Source: UBA4465 sp002292365 (GTDB lineage Bacteria; Bacteroidota; Bacteroidia; Cytophagales; Cyclobacteriaceae). From it: DNA of 64,000 bases. A program made the position numbers and the translations under genes. Positions 1 to 8,976 of the stretch are shown here, piece by piece; positions within the stretch are counted from its first letter, which is position 1, and the number at the start of each line of letters is the position of its first letter. The notes under the pieces were generated by a model that worked only from the letters and a program-made list of their open reading frames with translations, made no database searches and was not told the origin of the DNA. The DNA is taken from NCBI GenBank assembly GCA_943788615.1, contig CALSQY010000004.1, forward strand, positions 1 through 64,000, given 5' to 3'.

Positions 1-857
1 GCATTTAAATTAGGAGCCGTCATACTTCCCCCATCTCTTAAACCGCCAGAATTGACATAAGTACCCAAGATTTCGGCATAGATCTTAGCCCCACGACTTT
101 GAGCACTTTCAAGTGTCTCCAACACCATGGCCCCTGATCCACTTCCCGGAACAAATCCAACGCTACTGTCGCACATGGGCCGCGAACCATTGGTTGGATC
201 TTCGTTAGAATCACTGGTGAGTATCCGCATCGCATCAAAGGCACCCCAAATAAAAATCCCATCACCTTCGGTACTTCCACATAGCATTCTTTTGGCCTTT
301 CCTAATTTGAGGTGTTCATAGCCTAGTAATACCGATTCAGTACCTGTAATGCATGCTGAGGAGTTCGATAATATCCTATTGCCTAGACCTAAAATTTTGT
401 TTAGATAGGCTGCTGCTCCACTGCTCATACTTTCAGGGATCGCCCGTGAACCGAGTCGCTTATTATCACCCGCTAATATTTTAGAAAACACAGCATGATT
501 AGATCCGTCGAGACCCAAAGCTCCAGAACCGATAATCATACCAGAATCGAAATCTATTTGATTTTGATGATGGATTAAGCCAGCGTTTTCCCAAGCTTCA
601 AATCCCGCGAGACAGGCATAGATAATAGCATTATTATCTAGCTTATTTTGATAATAATCATCAAAATAGCGCGCTTTATAATCCTCAGTAATCAGCGGCT
701 TACCTGCAATTTGGCATCTGAAATTTAATGACTGAGATTCTTCAAAAAAACGAATACCTGAGCGTCCTTCCTTTAATGCTTTTTCAAAATCTGCTGCGCC
801 TAACGCGTTTGGCGCCACAACTCCAATGCCTGTGATGACAACTCTATTATTGATCAA
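1..857 (-). CDS. beta-ketoacyl-ACP synthase (KAS I/II type), 3' part missing at window edge
   Basis: Condensing enzyme that would extend an acyl chain by two carbons with malonyl-ACP. The minus strand reads VVITGIGVVAPNA at its N-terminus, the usual opening of FabF/FabB-type synthases, and carries the nucleophile context SSACITGTES with the active-site Cys. The frame is still open at base 1, so the C-terminus, including the two catalytic His, lies outside the window. No ATG or GTG lies between the in-frame upstream stop and the conserved motif; the best start is a TTG at 857, overlapping the dehydratase gene by 11 bases. It is the last visible gene of a tight minus-strand run (GNAT protein, SDR, dehydratase, KAS), which points to a dedicated fatty-acyl module rather than the housekeeping FabF. 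The family is certain; the substrate is not known. Confidence 0.85.
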   Translation of the reverse strand, partial: MINNRVVITGIGVVAPNALGAADFEKALKEGRSGIRFFEESQSLNFRCQIAGKPLITEDYKARYFDDYYQNKLDNNAIIYACLAGFEAWENAGLIHHQNQIDFDSGMIIGSGALGLDGSNHAVFSKILAGDNKRLGSRAIPESMSSGAAAYLNKILGLGNRILSNSSACITGTESVLLGYEHLKLGKAKRMLCGSTEGDGIFIWGAFDAMRILTSDSNEDPTNGSRPMCDSSVGFVPGSGSGAMVLETLESAQSRGAKIYAEILGTYVNSGGLRDGGSMTAPNLN

Positions 858-1314
858 TTTTATCTTTATTTACAATCATACCTGAAAATTCACCTTTGCA
901 AACTACTTGATTCGTGATAACATTTTTACAGGTTACCAAACATTTTAATTTATTGAATCGATAATATATTTTTTTGGAAGTTATTTCAAGCTGATCTTCA
1001 GGATATACGGGACCTAAAAAATCCACTGCAGCAGAGGTGAATATGGGTACAAGCAGCGCTTCTTGACCCTTTAATTTTTCTTTGGCAAGGTAAATCCCAT
1101 AACAAACTAATCCAATTTGAGCCATGATTTCAATTAAGATGACTCCGGGTGTTATGGGATTATTAGGAAAATGTCCTTGATAAAAATATTCGTCTTTTTT
1201 AAGTTGATAATAACCTTTTGATCCATTTTCAGTAACTTCTTCTAACGCATCAACAAATAAAAAGGGCGGCCCATAGGGCAGTGCCCCTATAATTTCTTTT
1301 AGTGATTCACTCAT
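847..1314 (-). CDS. FabZ/FabA-like hot-dog 3-hydroxyacyl-ACP dehydratase
   Basis: Small (155 aa) hot-dog-fold dehydratase that would remove water from 3-hydroxyacyl-ACP. The motif GHFPNNPITPGVILIE (about residues 47-62) contains the catalytic His of FabZ/FabA and the acidic residue on the following helix, with MAQ after it as in FabZ. Length fits a single-domain FabZ. Its ATG overlaps the stop of the SDR gene by four bases and its end overlaps the ketosynthase start, so translation is probably coupled. Together with the flanking ketosynthase and enoyl-reductase-like SDR it provides most of an elongation cycle; no ketoreductase or acyl carrier protein is visible here. A role in polyene or other specialised acyl chains is possible. 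Confidence 0.85.
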   Translation of the reverse strand: MSESLKEIIGALPYGPPFLFVDALEEVTENGSKGYYQLKKDEYFYQGHFPNNPITPGVILIEIMAQIGLVCYGIYLAKEKLKGQEALLVPIFTSAAVDFLGPVYPEDQLEITSKKIYYRFNKLKCLVTCKNVITNQVVCKGEFSGMIVNKDKIDQ

Positions 1315-2090
1315 CCCATTAAATGTTCTCCACCATCGACAAACATTACATTACCATTGATCCAATTTGATTCAGGTAGGGTCAATAGATAAATGGCGTT
1401 GGCAATATCTTCGGGTAGTGTCATACGACCCAAGGGGTTTCTGTTTGAGGCTTCCTCAATGAGTTCTTCATAATTAGGGATGAATCGCAATGAAGGGGTA
1501 TCTGTAATTCCGGCATTGATGCAATTGACTCGTACGCCAAAGGGAGCAAGTTCTACTGCTAAGTATTTGGAGAGTATTTCTAAAGATGATTTGGCCATAG
1601 CTACCGCGCCATAACCTTTCCAATAACGGGCACTACCTGCAGAGGTCAGGGTGACAAGCCTGCTACCGGACTTCAAGAGGAAATGATCTTTCAAAGTTTG
1701 TACCCAAGTTAATACGTTAGTCGCCATGGCATCTATGGTAAGTGCTATGTCTTGCGCTGTGAGGGTGGGTTGATCCTCTTTAGATACAAAAGGCTTTAGA
1801 TTGCCTCTTGAAAGGGCATGAATAATCAGATCAAAGGAAAGATTTGGGATCTGAGCAGTAATCAAAGCAAGGGTTTCATTGATCCTTTCTTTATTGGTAC
1901 CATCTACATTAAAACTGATTACTTTTCTCCCCGTTTTTTTCATTTCATCAAGATGTTCATTGAAGACAGGCATCAAAGATCGTCTGTCTCTGTGGATGAT
2001 GATCAGATTAAAACCATTTTTACTTAATTTTTGGGATGTGGCCAGGCCCATACCACTTGATCCACCGATAATTAAAGCCCATTTTTCCAT
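1311..2090 (-). CDS. SDR oxidoreductase resembling FabL-type enoyl-ACP reductase
   Basis: A 259-residue Rossmann-fold SDR. The N-terminal nucleotide motif is GGSSGMGLA. The catalytic region reads YGAVAMAK, that is Tyr-x6-Lys, the spacing of enoyl-ACP reductases (FabI/FabL), not the Tyr-x3-Lys of ketoreductases such as FabG. The stretch AVELAPFGVRVNCINAG, the later PNYEELIEEA and the VDGG near the C-terminus also recall FabL. I infer reduction of an enoyl-ACP in the same elongation cycle as the neighbouring dehydratase and ketosynthase. It starts one base away from the end of the GNAT gene. A 3-ketosphinganine reductase role is an alternative given the adjacent sphingolipid genes, but the Tyr-Lys spacing argues against it. 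Confidence 0.8.
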   Translation of the reverse strand: MEKWALIIGGSSGMGLATSQKLSKNGFNLIIIHRDRRSLMPVFNEHLDEMKKTGRKVISFNVDGTNKERINETLALITAQIPNLSFDLIIHALSRGNLKPFVSKEDQPTLTAQDIALTIDAMATNVLTWVQTLKDHFLLKSGSRLVTLTSAGSARYWKGYGAVAMAKSSLEILSKYLAVELAPFGVRVNCINAGITDTPSLRFIPNYEELIEEASNRNPLGRMTLPEDIANAIYLLTLPESNWINGNVMFVDGGEHLMG

Positions 2091-2091
2091 A

Positions 2092-3210
2092 TTATATAGA
2101 TTTTATAAAACATCTTCTACGGATAACCGTAGTTACGTTTCCTCTAAACTCATTCCAAAGATTAATGACATTGTGATTATCCTCAAGCATAATAGCGGTG
2201 TTTACTGTATCTACCTTTTTTTTAATAAAATTAGATAAAAGTTCAACAAATATTAACTGACTGGCTCCTAACTTTTGATATTGAGGGTTTACACCGATAA
2301 GCAGCATATCCAAGGTATCATTCTTCCGAAAGGCATGAAGTAAGTGAATAAATCCAAAAGGATAAAGCTTTCCTTTGGCTTTTTGAAGTGCTTTCGAGAT
2401 GGAAGGTAAAGTAATTGCGCAAGCTACAACTTCATCTTTTTCATTGACGATGATGGTTACAAATTCTTTTCTAACGAAACCTAAATAGGCATCGACGTAA
2501 TAATCAATTTGTTTATCGGTTAAAGTATAAAATCCATAAAGATTTGTGAAAGAACTATTCAATGTTTGAAAGATGCCTTTTGAATAGGTTTTTATTTGAG
2601 ATTTACTTTTTATTTTCTTTGCCTCAAGTTTGAATCTGGTTTTGATTAAAGAGGCACCTCTCACCATTCTTTTGGGTAATTCTTTGGGGACTTCACCACG
2701 CCCTTCTAGCCAATCACAAGCTTTTGAAAATCCAAGACTTTCAAAATGAGAAGCATAATAAGGGAAATTATAAATAGTTGCTTGCGTAGCTAATTCATCA
2801 AAACCCTCGATTAAAGTACCTTCAAAGTCAAAATCCGTAAATCCCAAGGGTCCATGAATACCGGTAATACCAAACGGTTTGGCCCAATCAATGATACCTT
2901 GGATCAGGGCAGTAGATACTTTTTTATCATCAATGAAATCAATCCAGCCAAATCGAACGAGGTTTTTATCTTCTTTTTCGGCATCCAACATGATTCCAGC
3001 GATTCTACCCACAATCACACCCTCTTTTAAGGCCAACAATAATTTTACCTGACTGATTTCAAAGGCTGGATTTTTTGGAGTCAGGGAGCTGAGTTCAAAA
3101 TCAATAAGTGGGGGGACGTAGGAGGGGCAATTTTTGTATAAATTGAAAGGGAATTTAATGAATTTCAGAAGTGTGGGTCGGTCTTTTACTTCTACTAATA
3201 CTAGACTCAT
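2092..3210 (-). CDS. GNAT-fold N-acyltransferase-like protein, candidate bacterial ceramide synthase (bCerS/YghO type)
   Basis: A 372-residue protein of the YghO-like group: an N-terminal region (YVPPLIDFE, GRIAGI), a central block HGPLGFTDFDFEGTLIEGF and a C-terminal GNAT half (LIGVNPQYQKLGASQLIF). Homologues in Caulobacter and other bacteria were reported as the bacterial ceramide synthase that N-acylates the sphingoid base. That fits the position here: the next gene upstream on the same strand is serine palmitoyltransferase, 396 bases away. It leads an operon with the SDR, dehydratase and ketosynthase. The substrate cannot be read from sequence; the ceramide assignment rests on family similarity as I recognise it plus gene context. 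Otherwise it would be annotated only as an N-acetyltransferase-like protein. Confidence 0.7.
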   Translation of the reverse strand: MSLVLVEVKDRPTLLKFIKFPFNLYKNCPSYVPPLIDFELSSLTPKNPAFEISQVKLLLALKEGVIVGRIAGIMLDAEKEDKNLVRFGWIDFIDDKKVSTALIQGIIDWAKPFGITGIHGPLGFTDFDFEGTLIEGFDELATQATIYNFPYYASHFESLGFSKACDWLEGRGEVPKELPKRMVRGASLIKTRFKLEAKKIKSKSQIKTYSKGIFQTLNSSFTNLYGFYTLTDKQIDYYVDAYLGFVRKEFVTIIVNEKDEVVACAITLPSISKALQKAKGKLYPFGFIHLLHAFRKNDTLDMLLIGVNPQYQKLGASQLIFVELLSNFIKKKVDTVNTAIMLEDNHNVINLWNEFRGNVTTVIRRRCFIKSI

Positions 3211-3606
3211 GTAAAATGCTTTTCTTTAAAAATGATCATGCGACATTTCTTTTATATAAATGAGTTCATTGATTTCATGCTATAGCTCAGGCTTCTGTAA
3301 TTAAGTAAATTTTTCATTCTACCTAATAGCCAGCACTTCCCTCTCATTCATTTTTTTATACACTGTCTCGATTCTTATTTCTAAAAGCGAGAATAAATAT
3401 TACCCAAAGCTAATTGAATTCTCAATAATTGTACTTTTTATATTCTTTGTTCAGTACTTTTTTTATTGAGCAGACATAGGTTATCAAAGAGCAGGAGCAT
3501 GAACATTTACTTTTGAACGGTTTAATACATTAAAGTATTTGACCTTCTTAAAAAGGGTACTCTATTTAACTAAAAAGGTGGGGTCATAGAATGAAAAAAA
3601 CAGTCA
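3211..3606. other. intergenic region between the GNAT gene and spt
   Basis: About 400 AT-rich bases with no supportable gene. On the minus strand a TAnnTTTG-type match lies at 3405-3412 and could drive the GNAT-SDR-dehydratase-KAS run, leaving a leader of roughly 190 bases, but no convincing -33 element accompanies it. No clear terminator for spt is visible. An acyl carrier protein gene was looked for and not found. Confidence 0.3.
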
Positions 3607-4815
3607 TTATTGATGGGCTTCAATAGACAAAGGAACCTCTAATTTTTTTGCACATTGATAGATGGTATCAATAGCAAAATCTATCTGCTCACGGGTATGT
3701 GTGGCCATTAAAGAAAATCTAATCATAGAATTCTTTCGGGAAACCGCTGGTGCTGCGATTGAGTTAACAAAAATGCCTTTTTCCAGCAATAGCATGGCCA
3801 TTTCATGTGTTTTTTTATCATCTTTAATGAACAAGGGGATGATAGGGGTTTCAGTTTTTCCGGTATCGAATCCCAGTGAATTAAATGCGGCAATGGCGTA
3901 TTCGGTATTCTTTAGAAGTTGAAGTCTCAAGGAATCATCAGATTCAATAATATCTAAAGACGCAAGTGCCGCTCCCACTGCAGCAGGCGTGGGACTTGCA
4001 CTGAAGACCAATGAACGTGAGTTATGTTTAATATATTCGACCGTATGTGCGTCACTTGCGATGAATCCACCTATTGAAGCCAATGATTTACTAAAAGTCC
4101 CTCCAATAAGATCCACTTGATCTTCAACATCAAAATGAGAAGCAGCTCCTGCACCGTGTTCTCCAATGACTCCTATGGCATGGGCACAATCTGACATGAC
4201 TACTGCGTTGTATTGTTTTGCGAGTTGGGTGATTCCTTTGAGATCAGCCAAATCACCTTCCATACTAAAAACACCATCTACTACGATCAATCTCATTTCG
4301 GCATCTACAGATTGCTGGAGCTTTTGCTCTAAGGAAATCATGTCGTTGTGCTTAAACATTACATAAGGAGCCTTAGAAAGGCGCGCCCCTTCGATAATAG
4401 AAGCATGGTTAAGACGATCTAAAATAATGGAATCATTGGGCTCGGTAATCGAAGGGATAACCCCTAAGTTGACCTGAAATCCGGTAGTGAATAAAAGTAC
4501 AGCTTCTTTATTTAAAAAACGTGCCAGTCGGTGTTCTAATTCTATATGTAGGTCGGTTGTCCCGTTTAACAATCGAGAGCCAGCGACACTGCTGCCATAT
4601 TTTTTTATAGCATTCTCACTGGCTATTTTAACCTTAGGATGTGTGGTAAGCCCCAAATAACTATTGGATCCAAACATTAACGCTTTCTTTCCATTTACCA
4701 TAACCGAAGTGCCTTGCTCGGATTCAATCACACGAAAAAAAGGATACAAGTCTTGTTTTCGCAACAGTTCAGGTGCCATTAATTTATTGAATCGGTCGGA
4801 GAGTATTTTGGTCAT
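3607..4815 (-). CDS. spt: serine palmitoyltransferase (alpha-oxoamine synthase family)
   Basis: PLP enzyme condensing serine with an acyl thioester to 3-ketosphinganine, the first step of sphingolipid synthesis. Alpha-oxoamine synthase marks are present: FGSNSYLGL near residue 48, GSRLLNGTTDLH near 79, SDCAHAIG near 208, and the PLP Lys in GGTFSKSLASIGG (about residue 243). About 402 aa fits bacterial SPT. The start is set at the ATG at 4815, since an upstream in-frame ATG (4878) adds 21 unconserved residues and a TACTTTTG promoter match lies just before 4815. The related KBL, BioF and HemA families share the fold, and cysteate acyltransferase of sulfonolipid synthesis is a close alternative; the GNAT ceramide-synthase-like neighbour favours SPT. 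Confidence 0.85.
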   Translation of the reverse strand: MTKILSDRFNKLMAPELLRKQDLYPFFRVIESEQGTSVMVNGKKALMFGSNSYLGLTTHPKVKIASENAIKKYGSSVAGSRLLNGTTDLHIELEHRLARFLNKEAVLLFTTGFQVNLGVIPSITEPNDSIILDRLNHASIIEGARLSKAPYVMFKHNDMISLEQKLQQSVDAEMRLIVVDGVFSMEGDLADLKGITQLAKQYNAVVMSDCAHAIGVIGEHGAGAASHFDVEDQVDLIGGTFSKSLASIGGFIASDAHTVEYIKHNSRSLVFSASPTPAAVGAALASLDIIESDDSLRLQLLKNTEYAIAAFNSLGFDTGKTETPIIPLFIKDDKKTHEMAMLLLEKGIFVNSIAAPAVSRKNSMIRFSLMATHTREQIDFAIDTIYQCAKKLEVPLSIEAHQ

Positions 4816-5194
4816 GCTAAAGTGAGCAAAAGTAATTATTAACTTTTTTAAAACATTACTTGAACCATATAAATTCAATTTTTTTAAAAAGCGATTGTTA
4901 ATTAAAAAAAAACAGGAATCGGCTCTTTTTTTGATAAAATTATGATTGAATCTTGAAAAGAGTTTGTCCTGTAACGGTCCATAATTCCATGAAATATTTA
5001 TAGAGGCTCATGAAAGGCTTTAAATAATAATTCTGTTTTGTTTATTTTTTTAGCAGTTTTTGAATGTCCTATCTAGAATATTGATTGTAGTTTTTTTGGG
5101 AGATATTTTGGGAATTAAAAATAGGAGCCTCTGCGTCACAATATAAACAGATAGCAACACATTAGATTAAGAAAAATTTAAGAAATAGGCTACT
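4816..5194. other. intergenic region upstream of spt
   Basis: AT-rich stretch between the DUF2911 gene and spt, both on the minus strand. Apart from the candidate spt promoter at its left end I see no gene, repeat or convincing hairpin terminator. Confidence 0.4.
4827..4834 (-). promoter_or_regulatory. candidate -7 promoter element (TACTTTTG) for spt
   Basis: On the minus strand TACTTTTG matches the Bacteroidota -7 consensus TAnnTTTG and ends 11 bases before the ATG at 4815. If real, the transcript would have almost no leader and could not include the ATG at 4878. No good -33 TTTG is visible at the usual spacing. Confidence 0.35.
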
Positions 5195-5752
5195 TCAATA
5201 ACTGAAAGGGATTTCGATTTTAGTCTGATCCCAAGCAAGTTTCAATGCGGCCTCATTTTCATTGAGAGTTTCAAACTTGATGGCAAAGGCCTCAACAACC
5301 TCATTCGTGGACTTTACCTTCACGTTAAGTCTGAGTACATCTTTTTTACTATCGTATCGATAGGCGCCCCAGATATCAACATCCGTATTGAAAATGAGGG
5401 TCCATTCATCTTTTTCTGGAATGGTAAACAAAGTGTAAGTACCAGCGGGTAATGTTTTTGAGCCAAATGTAAGTGGCTGGTAAGCAATGAATTCAGTAGC
5501 TTCATTGGCACCGGTTCTCCAAATTTTTCCGTAAGGAACCATCTTACCAAAAACAAGTCTATTGTTTTTTTGAGGTCTGCCATAGGTAATACGTGCTACC
5601 GCTTTTTCTCCGGGCGAGTGATCATGAGCAAAGTTATCAGGCAAATACGCCATATCCATAGGGCTCTTGTCTATACCTTTAAATTCTTGGGCTTTGACGG
5701 GTTGAAGAGTGGACGCTAGCGCTATACAGATGAGGACTAAAATATTTTTCAT
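5195..5752 (-). CDS. DUF2911 family exported protein
   Basis: A 185-residue protein with a cleavable signal peptide (hydrophobic core LVLICIALASTL, cleavage near VKAQ). The mature part contains VARITYGRPQKNNR, the invariant-looking GKIWRTGANEAT, and LPAGTYTLFTIP, all typical of the DUF2911 family in Bacteroidota. Its biochemical role is unknown. It stands alone: the next gene to the right, glpD, ends 73 bases upstream on the same strand, and spt lies 379 bases downstream. The family assignment is firm; no function is claimed. Confidence 0.85.
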   Translation of the reverse strand: MKNILVLICIALASTLQPVKAQEFKGIDKSPMDMAYLPDNFAHDHSPGEKAVARITYGRPQKNNRLVFGKMVPYGKIWRTGANEATEFIAYQPLTFGSKTLPAGTYTLFTIPEKDEWTLIFNTDVDIWGAYRYDSKKDVLRLNVKVKSTNEVVEAFAIKFETLNENEAALKLAWDQTKIEIPFSY

Positions 5753-5825
5753 GTTTATTATGTTTAAATATGGTTATAAAGTTAAAGATATCGACTTCAA
5801 ATACCAGCTAGTCATAGCTATATAT

Positions 5826-7400
5826 TTAATGTTCAATCAACTGGTAATGTCTGGCTATAGCCTTAAATTCGGTCAATTGATTAATAATCCAATCAGGGGA
5901 TTCATTGAGTTCGCTGGCCATGATTTGAGCTACTTGTGGTGCAATCCTTAAAGATTCATTAACATCAAGAAAGAGGCCCCTGACCCTTCGGGCGAGCATA
6001 TCTTCCAAAGTTCTGGCCATTTCATGGCGGACCGCCCAGATAACCTGTGAGGCTTTTAGAGGCAAGCTTTTGCTTATTAGTTCCCCATAAACTGGAATTT
6101 TATCTTCAAGATCAAGTAAGGCTTGCTTCTCAATACCGTAAACCGCTAGCGGATCTTCCGTGAGGTTGAGACTTTCATCATATCCAAAAATGGGTAGATT
6201 GTGCGTAGTGCATGGACTCGCTTTTAGTTGACCTATAAGCATGGCTTGGTCAACGGTATCTTCTGCCATCTTTCTATAAGTGGTCCACTTGCCACCAATG
6301 ACTGTGATCAACCCACTGGTGGAAATCATGACTTTATGATGACGTGAAATTTCTTTGGTTGTTTGTTTGTTGCCTTCAGGTTTTGCCAAAGGCCTTAAAC
6401 CTGAGAAGATACTTAAAATATCTTTTTTTGTAGGTTTTTTAGTTAAATATTGACTGGCTGTTTCTAAAATGAATTCTACCTCATCTAATTGAAAGTGGGG
6501 TTCAAGCAGGGGTTTCTCCACAATGGTGTCAGTAGTGCCCACAATCACCTTATTTAGCCAAGGTACGGCAAATAAAACCCTGCCGTCTTTTGTATGCGGC
6601 ACCATGATGGCATATTTATCAGGAAGAAATGAAGGGTCAAGGACAATATGTGTCCCTTGACTGGGCTGAATCATTTCTTTGGCACTAGGATCATCCATTT
6701 TTATCACGGCATCGGCAAAAACACCGGTTGCGTTGATCACCACCTTAGATTGAATATGATGTTTCTTATGTGTTTCGAGATCTAAGGTAATAACACCTTG
6801 AACGATGTCCTCCTCATTTTTTATGATTTTCTCAACTTTCATATAGTTGAGAAGGACCCCATCAAATTGAGCAGCGGTTTTGGCCAAGCTGATGGCCATG
6901 CGAGCATCATCGAACTGACCATCAAAATAGATGACACCACCTGCCAATTCTTTTTGATCAATGGTTGGTATGTGACGAATGGTTTCCTTTACCGAAAGTC
7001 TTTTTGAAGTGCCAATGCCCAAATCACCCGACATAAAATCGTATAATTTAAGTCCTAATTGATAGAAAGGACCGTCCCACCAACTGTAGTTAGGAATAAC
7101 AAAAGCCTGATTAGAGACGAGATGGGGCGCATTTTGAATCATTAAACCCCGTTCTTTCAGAGCCTCTAAGACCAAGGAGATATCGCCTTGTTGAAGATAT
7201 CGTACCCCTCCATGTACGAGTTTAGTAGATCTACTTGAAGTTCCTTTTGCAAAATCATGTTGCTCGAGTAGTAAGGTTTTATAACCTCGAGCAGCCGCAT
7301 CTACGGCAATACCCAATCCAGTGGCGCCGCCACCGATGACTAAAACATCCCAAATACCCTCATGACTTTGGAGTTTTTGAAGCATGGTATCTCGATTCAC
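5826..7400 (-). CDS. glpD: glycerol-3-phosphate dehydrogenase, FAD-dependent (GlpD/GlpA family)
   Basis: Oxidises sn-glycerol-3-phosphate to dihydroxyacetone phosphate and passes electrons to the respiratory quinone pool at the inner membrane. The FAD-binding motif VIGGGATGLGIAVDAAARG lies at about residues 21-39, followed by GTSSRSTKLVHGGVRYL, a GlpD signature, and PSQGTHIVLD and GGKWTTYR further on. The C-terminal domain resembles DAO_C. Length of 524 aa is typical. The start is a GTG at 7400 whose GTGA overlaps the glpK stop, implying coupled translation; an ATG at 7385 would shorten it by five residues without touching conserved sequence. Second gene of a glpK-glpD operon. Confidence 0.93.
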   Translation of the reverse strand: MNRDTMLQKLQSHEGIWDVLVIGGGATGLGIAVDAAARGYKTLLLEQHDFAKGTSSRSTKLVHGGVRYLQQGDISLVLEALKERGLMIQNAPHLVSNQAFVIPNYSWWDGPFYQLGLKLYDFMSGDLGIGTSKRLSVKETIRHIPTIDQKELAGGVIYFDGQFDDARMAISLAKTAAQFDGVLLNYMKVEKIIKNEEDIVQGVITLDLETHKKHHIQSKVVINATGVFADAVIKMDDPSAKEMIQPSQGTHIVLDPSFLPDKYAIMVPHTKDGRVLFAVPWLNKVIVGTTDTIVEKPLLEPHFQLDEVEFILETASQYLTKKPTKKDILSIFSGLRPLAKPEGNKQTTKEISRHHKVMISTSGLITVIGGKWTTYRKMAEDTVDQAMLIGQLKASPCTTHNLPIFGYDESLNLTEDPLAVYGIEKQALLDLEDKIPVYGELISKSLPLKASQVIWAVRHEMARTLEDMLARRVRGLFLDVNESLRIAPQVAQIMASELNESPDWIINQLTEFKAIARHYQLIEH

Positions 7401-8887
7401 GCTGAGATCCAGTTCTTACTTCGGTCAATGGCTTTCTTCCAATTTTTACGCATTTTAGTAGCGTTGGGATCAGATTGAGGGCTGAAAATTTTCTCTGGTT
7501 CCCAAATCTTTTTAATTTCTTCGAGATCCTTCCAGTAACCTGTCGCCAAACCAGCAAGAAATGCTGCACCTTGGGCGGTAGTTTCGATAATTTTGGGTCT
7601 GATGATATCTAAGTTGGCCACATTGGCTTGAATTTGTAGGAGTAAGTTATTGGCCGTAGCACCTCCATCTACTCTTAATTCTGTGATTTTAATACCTGAA
7701 TCCTTCTCCATAGTATCCAAAATGTCTAAGTTTTGAAGGGCGATGGCCTCCAGGGCTGCCCTTGAAATGTGGCCTTGTGTGGTACCTCGAGTAATTCCGA
7801 CCATAATTCCCGTACCGTAAGGATCCCAATGCGGAGCACCTAATCCCACAAAACCAGGAACGAAAACCACACCTCCTGAGTCGGTTACGGTTTCGGCCAA
7901 TACTTCAATTTCACTTGCAGATTTAATAATTTTTAGATTGTCTCTCAGCCATTGGACGAGGGCACCACCGATGAATATGCTACCCTCAAGAGCATAAGTG
8001 ACCTCATCCCCAATTTGCCAAGCTACGGTGCTTAATAATTTGTTTTTTGAGGAAATGAGGCGGGGACCCGTATTCATGATAAGAAAACAACCCGTTCCGT
8101 AAGTACTTTTGGCCATACCTGATTCAATACACATTTGACCAAACAAAGCAGATTGCTGATCGCCTGCAATACTACTTATTGTTATGGGATGGCCAAAATG
8201 ATCCTCATGAGAGGATCCATAATTATGGCTACTCGGTTTGACTTGCGGAAGCATAATTTTCGGAATCTCAAAAAGAGCCAATAACTCCTCATCCCATTGC
8301 ATATCATGAATATTGTAAAGCATGGTGCGACTGGCATTGCTTACATCAGTAGCGTGAACTTCACCATAGGTTAAATTCCAGAGCAGCCAGCTGTCTACGG
8401 TACCAAAAGCTAAATCGCCAGCTTCAGCAAGAGCTCGAGCCCCCTCTACGTGATCCAAAAGCCATTTTATTTTGGAAGCTGAAAAATAAGCATCGATAAG
8501 TAAACCTGTTTTTTGTTGAATTAAGGATTCTAGGCCTTTTAATTTTAATGTTTCGCAGTAATCTGCAGTTCTTCGGTCTTGCCAAACGAGGGCTTTGTGA
8601 ATAGGTTTTCCAGTTTTTTTATTCCAAACAATAGTCGTTTCCCTTTGGTTGGTGATCCCTATGGCTTCGATATCTGAGGCCTTAATTTCATTCTTTTTTA
8701 ATACATTAATTATGGTATTTTTTTGGGTAGTCCAAATTTCTTCAGCATCATGCTCCACCCATCCTGGCTTTGGAAAAAATTGCTGAAATTCTTTTTGACT
8801 GACACCCACTATTTGTCCAGATTTATCAAAAATAATAGCTCTTTCACTGGTAGTACCTGCGTCAATAGTTAAAATATATTTGGACAT
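7397..8887 (-). CDS. glpK: glycerol kinase
   Basis: FGGY-family kinase converting glycerol to glycerol-3-phosphate in the cytoplasm, supplying GlpD. It opens with YILTIDAGTTSERAIIFD (phosphate-1 motif; the usual second Ser is Glu here), and carries TNQRETTIVWNKKTG, the substrate loop WQDRRTADYC and a C-terminal DGGATANNLLLQ. The start is placed at the ATG at 8887, because the in-frame extension to 8953 is a hydrophobic, low-complexity run not seen in glycerol kinases. About 496 residues is the usual length. It overlaps glpD by four bases and is divergent from glpF across an 89-base gap, so one control region could serve both transcripts. Confidence 0.94.
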   Translation of the reverse strand: MSKYILTIDAGTTSERAIIFDKSGQIVGVSQKEFQQFFPKPGWVEHDAEEIWTTQKNTIINVLKKNEIKASDIEAIGITNQRETTIVWNKKTGKPIHKALVWQDRRTADYCETLKLKGLESLIQQKTGLLIDAYFSASKIKWLLDHVEGARALAEAGDLAFGTVDSWLLWNLTYGEVHATDVSNASRTMLYNIHDMQWDEELLALFEIPKIMLPQVKPSSHNYGSSHEDHFGHPITISSIAGDQQSALFGQMCIESGMAKSTYGTGCFLIMNTGPRLISSKNKLLSTVAWQIGDEVTYALEGSIFIGGALVQWLRDNLKIIKSASEIEVLAETVTDSGGVVFVPGFVGLGAPHWDPYGTGIMVGITRGTTQGHISRAALEAIALQNLDILDTMEKDSGIKITELRVDGGATANNLLLQIQANVANLDIIRPKIIETTAQGAAFLAGLATGYWKDLEEIKKIWEPEKIFSPQSDPNATKMRKNWKKAIDRSKNWISA

Positions 8888-8976
8888 ATATGCTTTTGTT
8901 AGGGAAAAGTTCAAAAAAAAGTTTAAACTTGAAATTAAGAAATTTTTAATCATTTTTAGAGTTAAATGAATACTAA

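Noticed and set aside
3607..4815. Alternative call as 2-amino-3-ketobutyrate CoA ligase or BioF
   Set aside because: All share the fold, but the neighbouring ceramide-synthase-like gene and fatty-acyl genes fit SPT, and no threonine dehydrogenase or biotin genes are near.
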